A DNA stretch of 64,000 bases from Xanthomonas pisi DSM 18956 (lineage in GTDB: Bacteria; Pseudomonadota; Gammaproteobacteria; Xanthomonadales; Xanthomonadaceae), in NCBI RefSeq assembly GCF_001010415.1, contig NZ_JPLE01000006.1, positions 62,001 through 126,000 on the forward strand, in the 5' to 3' direction. How positions within the stretch are numbered: the first letter of the stretch is position 1; each line of letters starts with the position of its first letter. Position numbers and translations under genes: made by a program. This document shows, in pieces, positions 22,085 through 30,631 of this stretch. A model generated the notes under the pieces. It did not search any database, had not been told where the DNA came from, and worked only from the letters and a program-made list of their open reading frames with translations.

Positions 22085-22435
22085 CGATCCTGACCACGCG
22101 GAGGGAGGAGCGCTACGAGGTGGATAACTTCGTAGTCGCTCCGGGAAGAGGGCTGCGCGCTCCGGGGAGTTGATCGCAGCGCTGCTGCGCTGGCAATGAT
22201 GGAACACCATGGCCGGCTCACCTAGCCCCTCTCCCGCCGGGAGAGGGGGTGGGGTGAGGGTGCGGTTGGCCAGCATTCTCTACGTCGCCGCACCCTCATC
22301 CGGCGCTGCGCGCCACCTTCTCCCGATGGGAGAAGGGATGCGCTGTAGCCTGCAGCGGTAAGTCCCTATTCCCAGTGCCCCGGCCAGGGACGCCGCATTG
22401 CACCAGCTGGCACCTATCACACCAGCCAGCGCACC
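22085..22435. repeat. Intergenic block with interspersed palindromes
   Basis: No gene in this 351-bp stretch. It carries a palindrome with 10-bp arms CCCCTCTCCC / GGGAGAGGGG (22226-22248) and a second with arms CCTTCTCCC / GGGAGAAGG (22316-22336), preceded by CACCCTCATCCGGCGC. Both belong to the repeat family seen at 16751-16994 and 63162-63760. They lie between convergent genes and may act as transcript 3' ends. Confidence 0.7.
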
Positions 22436-22816
22436 TCAGCCAGCTGGCTGCAGATCCGCTTGCGCCGAATACTGGCGCAACCACTCGCTGATGTGCGCGT
22501 CGTTGCGGTATTGCTGCATCAACTTGGCCAGGCGCGCCGGTGCGGGTGTGCAGAACTGCGCCACTGCCACCTCGATTTCGTGGCGGCGGTCGGCGTCGTA
22601 GGGTTCTTCGCCGGCGAAGTGTTCGCAGGTGTCGTAGTCCTCTACCAGCTTGCGCACATCCTCCGGCATGCCGCACAGGCCTGCCGGATGTTGCAGCCAT
22701 TCGTCTTCCACCTTGGGGTCGGTGCAGGGGGCCGCAGCGGAGACCGGCGCAGGAGCCGGTTCCGCGGTGCAGGCAGCCAGCAACCCCAGGGTCAGGGCAA
22801 CGGCCAGGCGACGCAT
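22436..22816 (-). CDS. Small lipoprotein of unknown function
   Basis: Protein of 126 residues with a lipoprotein signal ([19 protein letters not shown], lipobox LAAC, Cys16). The mature part is short, acidic and has several cysteines (PCTDPK, LCGMPED, YDTCEHF, QFCTPAP) that could form disulfides in the periplasm. I recognise no family. Its start abuts the stop of the EF-P-like gene (shared base 22816), so the two genes probably form one transcript. Confidence 0.75.
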   Translation of the reverse strand: MRRLAVALTLGLLAACTAEPAPAPVSAAAPCTDPKVEDEWLQHPAGLCGMPEDVRKLVEDYDTCEHFAGEEPYDADRRHEIEVAVAQFCTPAPARLAKLMQQYRNDAHISEWLRQYSAQADLQPAG

Positions 22817-23382
22817 CAGTCGGCGCGGCCGGCAAATTCGCCGGTGGTGGTGTTGACCAGCACGCGCTCACCGTTGGTGATGTACTCGGGCACCATGATT
22901 TCCATGCCGGTGTTGAGCTTGGCCGGTTTGGGGCGCTTGGTGGCGGTGCCGCCCTTGAGCTCCGGCGGCGTCTCGACCACTTCCAGGGTTACCGTCTGCG
23001 GCAGCTGTACCGCCACCGGCTGGTCGTCGATCACCTGCACATAGATGCCGGTCAGCCCATCGGTGATGTAGCCGGCATCGGTACCGATCACATCGGCGTC
23101 CAGGGTGTAAGGCGTGAAGTCTTCGTCGTCCATGAACACGAACGCCTCGCCGTCCTTGTACGAGAACGTGGACAGGCGACGCAGCAGTTCCACTTCCGGC
23201 AGATTGTCGTCGGCATCGAAGCTGGCATCGGTTTTCACCCCGCCCGGCACGCTGTACATGATGAAGCGGAAGCGCACGTTGCCACCACGTCCCTGCGGCG
23301 AGCTGCGCTCGATGTCACGGACCTGGTAGATGCCGCCGTTGTATTCGACGACGTTGCCTTTCTTGATGTCGTTAGCTTTCAT
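22816..23382 (-). CDS. efpL: Elongation factor P-like protein (EfpL/YeiP)
   Basis: EF-P paralogue of 188 residues with three beta-barrel domains. It begins [20 protein letters not shown]. The loop that in EF-P carries the modified Lys or Arg reads [14 protein letters not shown], with Arg at the tip, as in YeiP/EfpL rather than the canonical Lys34 EF-P. These factors relieve ribosome stalling. Two of the domain boundaries are visible around [14 protein letters not shown] and the C-terminal [18 protein letters not shown]. The canonical efp is expected elsewhere in the genome. Confidence 0.9.
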   Translation of the reverse strand: MKANDIKKGNVVEYNGGIYQVRDIERSSPQGRGGNVRFRFIMYSVPGGVKTDASFDADDNLPEVELLRRLSTFSYKDGEAFVFMDDEDFTPYTLDADVIGTDAGYITDGLTGIYVQVIDDQPVAVQLPQTVTLEVVETPPELKGGTATKRPKPAKLNTGMEIMVPEYITNGERVLVNTTTGEFAGRAD

Positions 23383-23394
23383 GGATGTAAGTCG

Positions 23395-23474
23395 GAGATT
23401 GGGGATTGGGGATTTGGGATTGGCAAGTGCGGCTGGGTTGCAGGCGGCGGTTGCCGTTGCCAATCCCCAATCCC
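23395..23474. repeat. GGATTGGGGATT inverted repeat in the efpL upstream region
   Basis: GATTGGGGATTGGGG repeats at 23397-23426 face TTGCCAATCCCCAATCCC at 23457-23474, separated by about 30 bp, followed by another AATCCC (23483-23488). The arms can pair. Similar GATTCCC/AATCCC strings occur at 32780-32810, so this is a dispersed repeat family. It sits in the 5' region of efpL and may influence its mRNA. Confidence 0.7.
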
Positions 23475-23490
23475 GACTCACCAATCCCGG

Positions 23491-24261
23491 CTACTTGGGT
23501 GCCAACCGCACGCCGCCGTCCAGGCGAATGGTTTCGCCGTTGAGGTAGCGGTTGCGCAGGATGAAGGCAACGGTGTCGGCGTATTCGTCGGGCTGGCCCA
23601 GGCGTGAGGGGAACGGAATCGCCGCGGACAGCGATTGCTGCACGGCCTCGGGCATGCCGTCCACCATCGGTGTCCAGAACACGCCGGGTGCGATCGTCAT
23701 GACGCGGATACCAAAGCGCGCCAGCTCGCGCGCCATCGGCAGCGTCATGCCGACCACGCCGCCCTTGCTGGCGGCATAGGCCGCCTGGCCGATCTGGCCC
23801 TCGAAGGCGGCCACCGACGCGGTATTGATGATCACCCCGCGCTCGCTATCGTCGCCGGCGGGGTTGTGCTGCATCACATCGGCCGCGGCCTTGGCGACAT
23901 TGAAGCTGCCGACCAGGTTGACCAGCACGGTGGTGCGGAAGGTCGCCAGCGGCATGGGCGCCTCCTTGCCGAGCACACGGCCGGCCCCCAGGATGCCGGC
24001 GCAGTTCACCACAAGATTCAGTCCGCCCAACGCCTGCGCGGCCTGCGCGACATTGGCGGCCACCTGTGCTTCGTCGGTGACATCGGTAGGCAGGTAGTGC
24101 GCATTGCCGGCACCCAGCAAGGCCAGCGCCGCATCGGCCTTGTCGGCATTGACGTCGAACAGCACGACCTTGCCGCCATCGGCCACGATGCGTTGTGCCA
24201 CCGCCAGGCCCAGGCCGGACACGCCGCCGGTGATGACGGCGCAGGTTTCAGCTGGCTTCAT
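23491..24261 (-). CDS. Short-chain dehydrogenase, 3-hydroxyacyl-CoA dehydrogenase type II-like
   Basis: Classical SDR of 256 residues. The NAD-binding motif is AVITGGVSGLGLAVA, NCAGILGAG is the NNAG equivalent, and the catalytic Ser/Tyr/Lys are in NTASVAAFEGQIGQAAYAASK. The closest well-known relatives are HSD17B10-type 3-hydroxy-2-methylbutyryl-CoA or 3-hydroxyacyl-CoA dehydrogenases of isoleucine and fatty-acid degradation. The placement near HMG-CoA lyase agrees with acyl-CoA catabolism but they are not in one operon. ATG 24261 has GGGAGG upstream. Confidence 0.82.
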   Translation of the reverse strand: MKPAETCAVITGGVSGLGLAVAQRIVADGGKVVLFDVNADKADAALALLGAGNAHYLPTDVTDEAQVAANVAQAAQALGGLNLVVNCAGILGAGRVLGKEAPMPLATFRTTVLVNLVGSFNVAKAAADVMQHNPAGDDSERGVIINTASVAAFEGQIGQAAYAASKGGVVGMTLPMARELARFGIRVMTIAPGVFWTPMVDGMPEAVQQSLSAAIPFPSRLGQPDEYADTVAFILRNRYLNGETIRLDGGVRLAPK

Positions 24262-24344
24262 AGCTATTGTCCCTCCCAGGAGAACGCGCATTCTAGCCGA
24301 GTGCGACGCGCTCTCGCTGAGCAGTGGCAGGAGGCGCGAGCGGG

Positions 24345-24911
24345 CTAGCTACCACGTGCGGCAGCGATGAACGCGGGGTCGCTGACGAGCGCTCCGATCA
24401 GCTTCTGCACCGTCGTGCCGTAGTTGTCGGCCGCTGCCGCGATTGCCACAGCGCCAATGAAGGAGGCTTCCCATTGATGTTCGACGGAGAGCTCCCGCTC
24501 GTAGACCACGATGCCACCACGCACGAGCACGAAGCGGGCGCCGATCTGGGCGCGCCCGATCCTGACGCCGGCCGCGTTGACGGTGTTCTTGGTCAGCGTC
24601 CCGCGCAGCTCCACGGCGCTGTTTGCCGATAGCGCCTGAGCTGTCTCCAATTCCTCGATCAATGCATCGCGCAGATAGCTCGCATAGGTGCCATCGCCGC
24701 CACTTCTGAGTGGATTGCCACGCAAGCTCAGGGAGTGGTTTTCCACGCCAGCGGCTGCGTCGAACTTGCCCACGCCGACGGAGATCGGTTGGCGAAGCAG
24801 CGCTGCGCTGTTGTCGATACCGGGCTGATATTTGGGGGCCTGCAGGGAGGCGCATGCCGGTAACAGCATGCACAGCACCGCCAGAAGGAGACATCGCGTG
24901 ACACCGTTCAA
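24345..24911 (-). CDS. Lipoprotein of unknown function (second of a pair)
   Basis: Protein of 188 residues with a lipoprotein signal (LLLAVLCMLLPACASL, lipobox PAC). The start is a TTG at 24911 that overlaps the stop of the upstream lipoprotein gene (TTGA), which suggests re-initiation. No earlier ATG exists in frame. The mature part has ISVGVGKFDAAAGVENHSLS and SYLRDALIEELETAQ, reminiscent of outer-membrane lipoproteins that assemble in stress or trafficking complexes, but I cannot name a family. Confidence 0.7.
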   Translation of the reverse strand: MNGVTRCLLLAVLCMLLPACASLQAPKYQPGIDNSAALLRQPISVGVGKFDAAAGVENHSLSLRGNPLRSGGDGTYASYLRDALIEELETAQALSANSAVELRGTLTKNTVNAAGVRIGRAQIGARFVLVRGGIVVYERELSVEHQWEASFIGAVAIAAAADNYGTTVQKLIGALVSDPAFIAAARGS

Positions 24912-25522
24912 GCGCCGGAATCCACGAAAGCGCCTTGCGCGGCAAGTTGCTTCAGCGCATTGAGCACGAGCTGATCGACCACCACATTCGCGGCCTCGGC
25001 AGGTGTCTTGGCGGGCAATCCGGCCGGGCCTGCCTTGTTGCCGACCGTGGTGTGGAGTGCGTGCTTCACAGTGGTCTGCGTGGTCTTGCCTGCGCGCGTG
25101 TAGACAGCGGTGCAGATGTAGCCATCGGTGACCAGACTGCCAGCCAGACCAAACGTTAGACCTGTGCCAAATCCTTTTGCCGCCGCGTTGTCGGTGAGCG
25201 GAACATTGTCGATCACCAGTCGCAATTGCCCGGCACCGGGTGCGTTGCCGCCGATCTGCCCAAACTGATGCGACTGCGCCACTGCGGCGATCACTCGGCT
25301 GCGCATTTCTTCGGTGGCACGCGCGTTAGCGTTGCCCTTGGTACGGAACTCGAACAGCACAAGGACCGGGTCCGGCGCACTGGGCGCCGTGAACTGACTT
25401 TGCGTGACAACCGGCAAGGCGGGGTCGACATACGACTTTACGGTGATGCATGCGCTCAAAGAGGCGCACAAGAGCAATGCCAGTGCCGCACGCAATGCGC
25501 GCAGTCCGGTGTTACGACACAT
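24908..25522 (-). CDS. Lipoprotein of unknown function (first of a pair)
   Basis: Protein of 204 residues from ATG 25522 with a lipoprotein signal (LALLLCASLSACITV, lipobox SAC). The mature part contains LVLFEFRTKGNANARATEEM, a Gly-rich segment AKGFGTGLTFGLAGSLVTDG that may contact a membrane, and a Gln/Val-rich C-terminus. It is translationally coupled to the next lipoprotein gene, which indicates that the two act together. Function unknown. Confidence 0.75.
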   Translation of the reverse strand: MCRNTGLRALRAALALLLCASLSACITVKSYVDPALPVVTQSQFTAPSAPDPVLVLFEFRTKGNANARATEEMRSRVIAAVAQSHQFGQIGGNAPGAGQLRLVIDNVPLTDNAAAKGFGTGLTFGLAGSLVTDGYICTAVYTRAGKTTQTTVKHALHTTVGNKAGPAGLPAKTPAEAANVVVDQLVLNALKQLAAQGAFVDSGA

Positions 25523-25623
25523 ATCGATGTCCCCCTGAAGAAGCGCACCCGGTCATTCGGGTGGCGCCGCTTTTATGCGACATCTATCACGAAAAGTAAA
25601 GATGATGTGACGAAATGTGCAGG

Positions 25624-26517
25624 CTACGCGGCTGCCAGCGCCTTGCCGACCTTGCTGCCGGTCTCGCGGCCCAGCAGGTGCGCCAGCCAGCGGCCGGTGT
25701 GGGCGAGGGCGGGCAGGTCGATCCCGCTCGGCATGCCCAAGCCGTGCAGCAGATACACCACGTCTTCGCTGGCGACATTGCCGCTGGCGCCCTTGGCGTA
25801 CGGGCATCCACCGGCGCCGGACACCGCCGCATCGACCACGCGCACGCCCTGTTCCAGGCAGGCGGCGATATTGGCCAGCGCCTGCCCATAGGTGTCATGG
25901 AAGTGCACGGCCAGTGCGTGCATCGGCACCGCCTCTGCCACGGCGGCCAGCATCTGGCGCGCCTTGCGCGGGGTGCCGACGCCGATGGTGTCGCCCAGCG
26001 AAATTTCGTAGCAGCCCAGCGCATAGAGCCGCCGGGCGACATCCACCACGTCGGCCACTGGCACCTCGCCTTGATACGGGCAACCCAGCACCGTGGAGAC
26101 GTAGCCGCGCACGCGCACGCCGTCGAGGGCGGCCTGCGCAAGGATCGGCCGGAACCGTTCGAGCGACTCGTCGATACCGGCATTGGTATTGGTGCGGTTG
26201 AAGGCCTCCGACGCCGCAGTGAAGACCGCCACTTCCTGCGCGCCCGCCGCCTGCGCGCGGGTGTAGCCCTGCAGGTTCGGCACCAGCACCGGATAGGCGA
26301 TGCCAGGCGTCTGTGCGATGCCGGCAAAGACCTCGGCCGCGTCGGCCAGCTGCGGCACCCAGCGCGGGCTGACGAAACTGGTCGCCTCGATGGTGCGCAG
26401 GCCCGTGGCCGACAGCCGATCGATCAGCGCAATCTTGTCGGCGGTGGCGATCGGTTGCGCCTCGTTCTGCAGCCCGTCGCGCGGGCCCACCTCGACGATC
26501 CGCACGAAGTCGTTCAT
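25624..26517 (-). CDS. mvaB: Hydroxymethylglutaryl-CoA lyase
   Basis: TIM-barrel lyase that cleaves HMG-CoA to acetoacetate and acetyl-CoA, the last step of leucine catabolism. The protein has 297 residues. The N-terminal metal and catalytic residues are in IVEVGPRDGLQNE, the metal-binding HxH is in ALAVHFHDTYGQ, and the signature cysteine loop is SGAGGCPYAKGASGN. It follows methylglutaconyl-CoA hydratase on the same strand with a 46-bp gap. The upstream product of that enzyme is the substrate. Confidence 0.95.
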   Translation of the reverse strand: MNDFVRIVEVGPRDGLQNEAQPIATADKIALIDRLSATGLRTIEATSFVSPRWVPQLADAAEVFAGIAQTPGIAYPVLVPNLQGYTRAQAAGAQEVAVFTAASEAFNRTNTNAGIDESLERFRPILAQAALDGVRVRGYVSTVLGCPYQGEVPVADVVDVARRLYALGCYEISLGDTIGVGTPRKARQMLAAVAEAVPMHALAVHFHDTYGQALANIAACLEQGVRVVDAAVSGAGGCPYAKGASGNVASEDVVYLLHGLGMPSGIDLPALAHTGRWLAHLLGRETGSKVGKALAAA

Positions 26518-26563
26518 GCCCGCGCCCCGCTGCTTGCAGCGATGCGGACAACCACCAGGGGGC

Positions 26564-27361
26564 TCATGCCGCGTTCTCCGGCACCCAGGCCGGGGAGCGT
26601 TTGTCCAGGAATGCGCCCAGGCCCTCCTGGCCTTCGGGCGAGACGCGCAAGCGGGCGATCCATGCGGCGTTGGCGGCATCGATGGCATCGCGGTCGGCGG
26701 CCGGCAGCACCGAGCGGACCAACGACTTGGCGGTGCTGGCGGCCAGCGGCGCGGCGGCCAGCAACAGGCGCACCTGCCGCTCCACCGCGATATCCAGTTG
26801 ATCGGCTGCCACCAGTTGATGCAGCAGCCCCAACAACTGCGCAGTACCGGCATCGAAGATCTCGCCGGTGGCGAACCAGCGGCGCGCCTGGCGTGCGCCG
26901 ATGGCGGCGATGACATACGGCGAAATCACCGCGGGCAATAACCCGAGCTTGCTCTCGGTCAGCCCGAAGCGGGCCTCGGTGCAGCCGATGGCGATATCGC
27001 AGCACGCCACCAATCCCACGCCGCCACCGAAGGCGGCGCCGTTGACGCGTGCGATGGTGGGCTTGGGCAGTTCGTCGAGGGTGCGCATCAGGCGCGCCAG
27101 CGCCAGCGCATCGGCGGCGTTGTCGGCCTCGCTGGCCGCAACCATGCCGCGCATCCAGTGCAAGTCGGCGCCGGCAGAGAAGGCCGCGCCGGCACCGGTC
27201 AGGATCACCACGCGAACGTGCGCCGCCGTGCCGGCCCGCTGTAACGCGTCGGTCAAGGCGCAGATCAAAGTCGCATCGAAGGCGTTGTGCACGCTGGGGC
27301 GGTGCAGCCGCAGGGTGCGGACCGGTCCGTGGTCCTCAACGATCAAGCCGGTGTCCTGCAT
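26564..27361 (-). CDS. liuC: Methylglutaconyl-CoA hydratase-like enoyl-CoA hydratase
   Basis: Crotonase-fold protein of 265 residues. The oxyanion-hole segments are FSAGADLHWMRGM and GAAFGGGVGLVACCDIAIG, with the catalytic Glu in TESKLGLLPAVIS. The neighbouring HMG-CoA lyase points to 3-methylglutaconyl-CoA hydration in leucine breakdown. The acyl-CoA dehydrogenase and methylcrotonyl-CoA carboxylase genes of this pathway are not in the window. ATG 27361 starts the conserved part; ATG 27376 is a possible longer start. Confidence 0.85.
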   Translation of the reverse strand: MQDTGLIVEDHGPVRTLRLHRPSVHNAFDATLICALTDALQRAGTAAHVRVVILTGAGAAFSAGADLHWMRGMVAASEADNAADALALARLMRTLDELPKPTIARVNGAAFGGGVGLVACCDIAIGCTEARFGLTESKLGLLPAVISPYVIAAIGARQARRWFATGEIFDAGTAQLLGLLHQLVAADQLDIAVERQVRLLLAAAPLAASTAKSLVRSVLPAADRDAIDAANAAWIARLRVSPEGQEGLGAFLDKRSPAWVPENAA

Positions 27362-27445
27362 TGCGCATGCGTCCATGAATGGGATGCGAACCATGATAGC
27401 GGCACGGATCGCCGGAGCCATGACGCGGTGCGTCGATGCTAGAAT

Positions 27446-27460
27446 TGAGAACCATTCCTA
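27446..27460 (+). promoter_or_regulatory. Candidate Fur box before feoA
   Basis: TGAGAACCATTCCTA matches 10 of 14 defined positions of the 7-1-7 Fur consensus TGATAATnATTATCA. A TAGAAT -10-like hexamer lies directly before it at 27440-27445, so bound Fur would cover the promoter. feoA begins at 27478. This fits iron repression of ferrous iron uptake, but a site search is needed to weigh the match. Confidence 0.45.
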
Positions 27461-27477
27461 ACAATCAGGCCGTCTTT

Positions 27478-27726
27478 GTGACGCTGTCCGACATGCCCTT
27501 GCACTGCGCCGCCATCGTGGACTCCGTGGAGGATCGTCTCCCCAACGACACGATCGCCCGGCGTCTGCGCGAGCTGGGGTTTGTCGCAGGCGAGGAGGTC
27601 ACGGTGCTGGCCACCGGGCCGGTCGGCCGCGAACCGTTGCTGGTGCAGGTCGGCTACACCCGTTTTGCGTTGCGTCGTAGCGAGGCCGCGCGCGTGCAGG
27701 TACGGCAAGACGGAGCATCGGCATGA
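27478..27726 (+). CDS. feoA: Ferrous iron transport protein A
   Basis: Small cytoplasmic SH3-like protein of 82 residues from GTG 27478 (an ATG at 27493 would give 77). The core IARRLRELGFVAGEEVTVLATG and the C-terminal LLVQVGYTRFALRRSEAARV are typical FeoA. It overlaps feoB by 4 nt (ATGA). The upstream candidate Fur box suggests iron control. FeoA modulates FeoB, probably by contact with its G-domain. Confidence 0.92.
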   Translation: MTLSDMPLHCAAIVDSVEDRLPNDTIARRLRELGFVAGEEVTVLATGPVGREPLLVQVGYTRFALRRSEAARVQVRQDGASA

Positions 27727-29582
27727 CGGCGGCGGCCGTGCCGTTGCGTCTGGCGCTGGTGGGCAACCCCAACAGCGGCAAGACCGCGTTGTTCAACCAG
27801 CTGACCGGCAGCCGCCAGAAGGTGGCCAACTACACCGGCGTCACCGTCGAACGGAAGGAAGGGCATTTTCGTGCGCCGTCCGGCCGCGACTTTGCGGTGC
27901 TCGATCTCCCCGGCGCCTACAGCCTGCAGCCGGCCAGCCTGGACGAGGCGATCACCCGCGACCTGTGCCGCGGTTTCTATCCCGGCGAACCGGCCCCTGA
28001 CGTACTGGTCTGCGTGATGGATGCCACCAACCTGCGCCTGCATCTGCGCTTTGCGCTGGAACTGCGCGAGTTGGGGCGGCCGATGATCGTGGCGCTGAAC
28101 ATGGTCGATGCGGCGCAGAGGCGTGGCATCGTCATCGACCTGCCGGCCCTGGAGCAGGCGCTCGGCGTGCCGGTGGTGGAGACGGTGGCGGTGCGGCGCG
28201 GCGGCGCCAAGGCGCTGGTCGAGCGCATCGACGCGCAGGCTGCGAGCCTGGCGGCACCGAGCGCCACGCCGCCTGCCGATGGCAACTACCATGCGCAGGT
28301 GCGGCAGATCCTGAGTGCGGCAGTGACCATGCCGACGCGCACCTCGCGCGTGGACGATGCGCTGGATCGCTGGCTGCTGCACCCGATCTGGGGCTTGGTG
28401 ACGCTGGCGGTGGTGATGTTCCTGATCTTCCAGGCGGTGTACGCCTGGGCCACCCCGGTGATGGACCTGATCGATGCCGGCACCGCGATGCTGGGCGAGT
28501 GGGTGGGCACCACGCTGCCGGAGGGCCCGCTCAACAGCCTGCTCAAGGATGGCGTCATCGCCGGCCTGGGCGGGGTGATCGTCTTCCTGCCGCAGATCCT
28601 GATCCTGTTCGCCTTCATCCTGGCGCTGGAAGAATCCGGCTACCTGCCGCGCGCGGCGTTCCTGCTTGATCGCATGATGGCGGCGGCCGGCCTGTCCGGG
28701 CGCTCGTTCATTCCGTTGCTGTCGAGCTTTGCGTGCGCGGTGCCGGGCATCATGTCCACGCGCAGCATCCAGGACCCGCGCGACCGGCTCGCCACCATCA
28801 TGGTGGCGCCACTGATGACGTGCTCGGCGCGGTTGCCGGTGTATGCGCTGCTGATCGGCGCCTTCATTCCGCAAAAAACCGTGTGGGGCATCTTCAATCA
28901 GCAGGGTCTGGTGCTGTTCGGGCTGTATGCCGCGGCCATCGTCAGCGCGTTGCTGGTGTCGTGGACCATGAAGAAGTGGCGTCGCGACAAGAGCGAACAC
29001 CCCTTGATGCTGGAGCTGCCGTCCTACCGCGTGCCGCACCTGCGCGATCTGGCGCTGGGGTTGTGGGAACGCGCCTGGATCTTCCTCAAGCGTGTGGGCG
29101 GCATCATCCTGGCGTTGACCATTCTGCTGTGGTTCCTGTTGTCGTTCCCGGCCGCGCCGGCCGATGCGACCCTGCCGCCGATCGACTACAGCTTTGCAGG
29201 CCGCATCGGCCACGCGATGGCGGTGTTCTTCGCGCCGCTGGGCTTCAACTGGCAGATCTGCATCGCGCTGATTCCCGGCCTGGCCGCGCGCGAGGTGGCA
29301 GTGGCGTCGCTGGCGACCGTCTATGCGCTGTCGGCGGCCGATGACGATGCAGCGGCGCAGGCCTTGTCGCCGCTGATCAGCGATGGCTGGTCGCTGGCCA
29401 CCGCGCTGTCGCTGCTGGTCTGGTACATCTACGCGCCGATGTGCATCTCCACCCTGGCCACGATCAAGCGCGAAACCAACTCCTGGAAGCAGATGACCAT
29501 CAGTGCGGTCTATCTGTTTGCATTGGCCTACCTGGCCTCGCTGCTGACCTATCAGCTGGCCGTGTTGTTTGGCGCCGGCTGA
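27723..29582 (+). CDS. feoB: Ferrous iron transporter FeoB
   Basis: Inner-membrane Fe(II) permease of 619 residues. The N-terminal G-domain has G1 ALVGNPNSGKTALFNQLTG, the switch region NYTGVTVERKEG, G3 DLPGAYSL and G4 ALNMVD. The rest is a membrane domain with Gate motifs such as PLLSSFACAVPGIMSTR and APLMTCSARLPVYALL that hold the conserved cysteines. The C-terminus is shorter than in the enteric form (about 770 residues), as is common outside enterics. It is coupled to feoA and followed at 1 nt by a small Cys-motif protein. Confidence 0.95.
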   Translation: MTAAAVPLRLALVGNPNSGKTALFNQLTGSRQKVANYTGVTVERKEGHFRAPSGRDFAVLDLPGAYSLQPASLDEAITRDLCRGFYPGEPAPDVLVCVMDATNLRLHLRFALELRELGRPMIVALNMVDAAQRRGIVIDLPALEQALGVPVVETVAVRRGGAKALVERIDAQAASLAAPSATPPADGNYHAQVRQILSAAVTMPTRTSRVDDALDRWLLHPIWGLVTLAVVMFLIFQAVYAWATPVMDLIDAGTAMLGEWVGTTLPEGPLNSLLKDGVIAGLGGVIVFLPQILILFAFILALEESGYLPRAAFLLDRMMAAAGLSGRSFIPLLSSFACAVPGIMSTRSIQDPRDRLATIMVAPLMTCSARLPVYALLIGAFIPQKTVWGIFNQQGLVLFGLYAAAIVSALLVSWTMKKWRRDKSEHPLMLELPSYRVPHLRDLALGLWERAWIFLKRVGGIILALTILLWFLLSFPAAPADATLPPIDYSFAGRIGHAMAVFFAPLGFNWQICIALIPGLAAREVAVASLATVYALSAADDDAAAQALSPLISDGWSLATALSLLVWYIYAPMCISTLATIKRETNSWKQMTISAVYLFALAYLASLLTYQLAVLFGAG

Positions 29583-29583
29583 C

Positions 29584-29838
29584 ATGGACCTTTCGCTCAC
29601 CCTGCAATACGTGGTGATCGCCATCGCGGTGCTGGTCAGCCTGTGGGTGGTGATGCAGAAACAATTTCCGGGCGTCTTGCGACGGATGCGCGGCGCGCTT
29701 GCGCTCGCGTTGCTGCGCGATGGGCGGCCGGCCTGGATGCGTACGCTGGGCCGGCGCGTGGCGCCGCCGGCGGCGCAGGGCAGCGCGGCCTGCGGTGGGT
29801 GCGACAGTTGCGGCCCCGCGCCAACGCGCAAGCACTGA
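29584..29838 (+). CDS. Small FeoB-linked membrane protein with CxxCxxC tail
   Basis: Protein of 84 residues. One membrane helix at residues 5-24 (LTLQYVVIAIAVLVSLWVVM) is followed by a basic stretch and a C-terminal CGGCDSC motif (Cys70, Cys73, Cys76). It starts 1 nt after the feoB stop and should share its transcript. FeoB-associated Cys-rich membrane proteins are known in Firmicutes with a similar helix plus clustered cysteines, and DUF6587 is a possible family here. A role in FeoB assembly, metal handling or redox sensing is inference. Confidence 0.75.
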   Translation: MDLSLTLQYVVIAIAVLVSLWVVMQKQFPGVLRRMRGALALALLRDGRPAWMRTLGRRVAPPAAQGSAACGGCDSCGPAPTRKH

Positions 29839-29898
29839 GACCTTTCGCCTCGGCTACACTTGCACGGCCGCAGGACGCGGCGTGACAGGGGGCTGTGC

Positions 29899-30399
29899 AT
29901 GCGTTTGCTGGTGTTGTTGGCGGTCTTGGCCGCGGTTGCGGGTCTGTACAACTATGGCGGCAACTCGCTCGACGAGAAGCAGGTGCGCGATTTCTACGCC
30001 GCGCACGACAAGGCGATGGTCAGTCAGGATGGGGAGGCGCTATGCGCCTTGACCGCGCCGGACTTCGAAATGGTGGTGCTGTACCGCATGGATTCCCATC
30101 AGAAGCGCGAGACCACCGATCGCGCCAAGTACTGCAAGTCCAACGGCGAGTGGGCACAGGTGCTGCAGCAGATGCGCCATGTGGCCGAGCCGGAAGAATT
30201 GATCGACTACAAGCACTCGATTACCAAGATCGAGATCGCCCCCGATGAGCAATCGGCGATGGTCGAAACACGGGCCACGCTCGGCTTGCCGGGTTTGCGC
30301 ATGACCTTCCGTTCGCGCGACAAGGTCGTGCGCAAGCGCTGGAAGACCTTGATCACGCGGAGCGAAGGCACTGCCTGGGTTGGTCCGGCATATCAATAG
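29899..30399 (+). CDS. NTF2-like protein with N-terminal membrane anchor
   Basis: Protein of 166 residues from ATG 29899, which has AGGGGG about 8 nt upstream. The N-terminus (MRLLVLLAVLAAVAGLYNYG) is a signal anchor or signal peptide. The rest (VRDFYAAHDKAMVSQDGEAL then DFEMVVLYRMD) resembles a SnoaL/NTF2-like cone fold. No enzyme motif is visible. It is probably periplasmic and of unknown function. Distance to the feo genes is 60 bp, so it may or may not be co-transcribed. Confidence 0.65.
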   Translation: MRLLVLLAVLAAVAGLYNYGGNSLDEKQVRDFYAAHDKAMVSQDGEALCALTAPDFEMVVLYRMDSHQKRETTDRAKYCKSNGEWAQVLQQMRHVAEPEELIDYKHSITKIEIAPDEQSAMVETRATLGLPGLRMTFRSRDKVVRKRWKTLITRSEGTAWVGPAYQ

Positions 30400-30631
30400 C
30401 CGGTGGCGGCGGCGCGTTCTACGCCGCCGCTGGCAGCGCTAAGCAACGCGACTGTGCGCGCCGCCGGGTGGGCGCGGCCGGGGCGCGGCATGGGCCACTT
30501 GCACGCTCCGGTTGTGAGCCGTCCGCATCTGCCTGACGACTGCCCGCCGGGTGTTGCTGGCTGCACTGCATCGACGCAGGCACGCTGCAGTGCACAGCGC
30601 CGGGGTCGCGGGCGTTGGGTATGCTTGCAGC

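Noticed and set aside
27654-29951. Long antisense open frame opposite feoB
   Set aside because: Gln/His/Arg-rich shadow; feoB motifs are complete on the plus strand.
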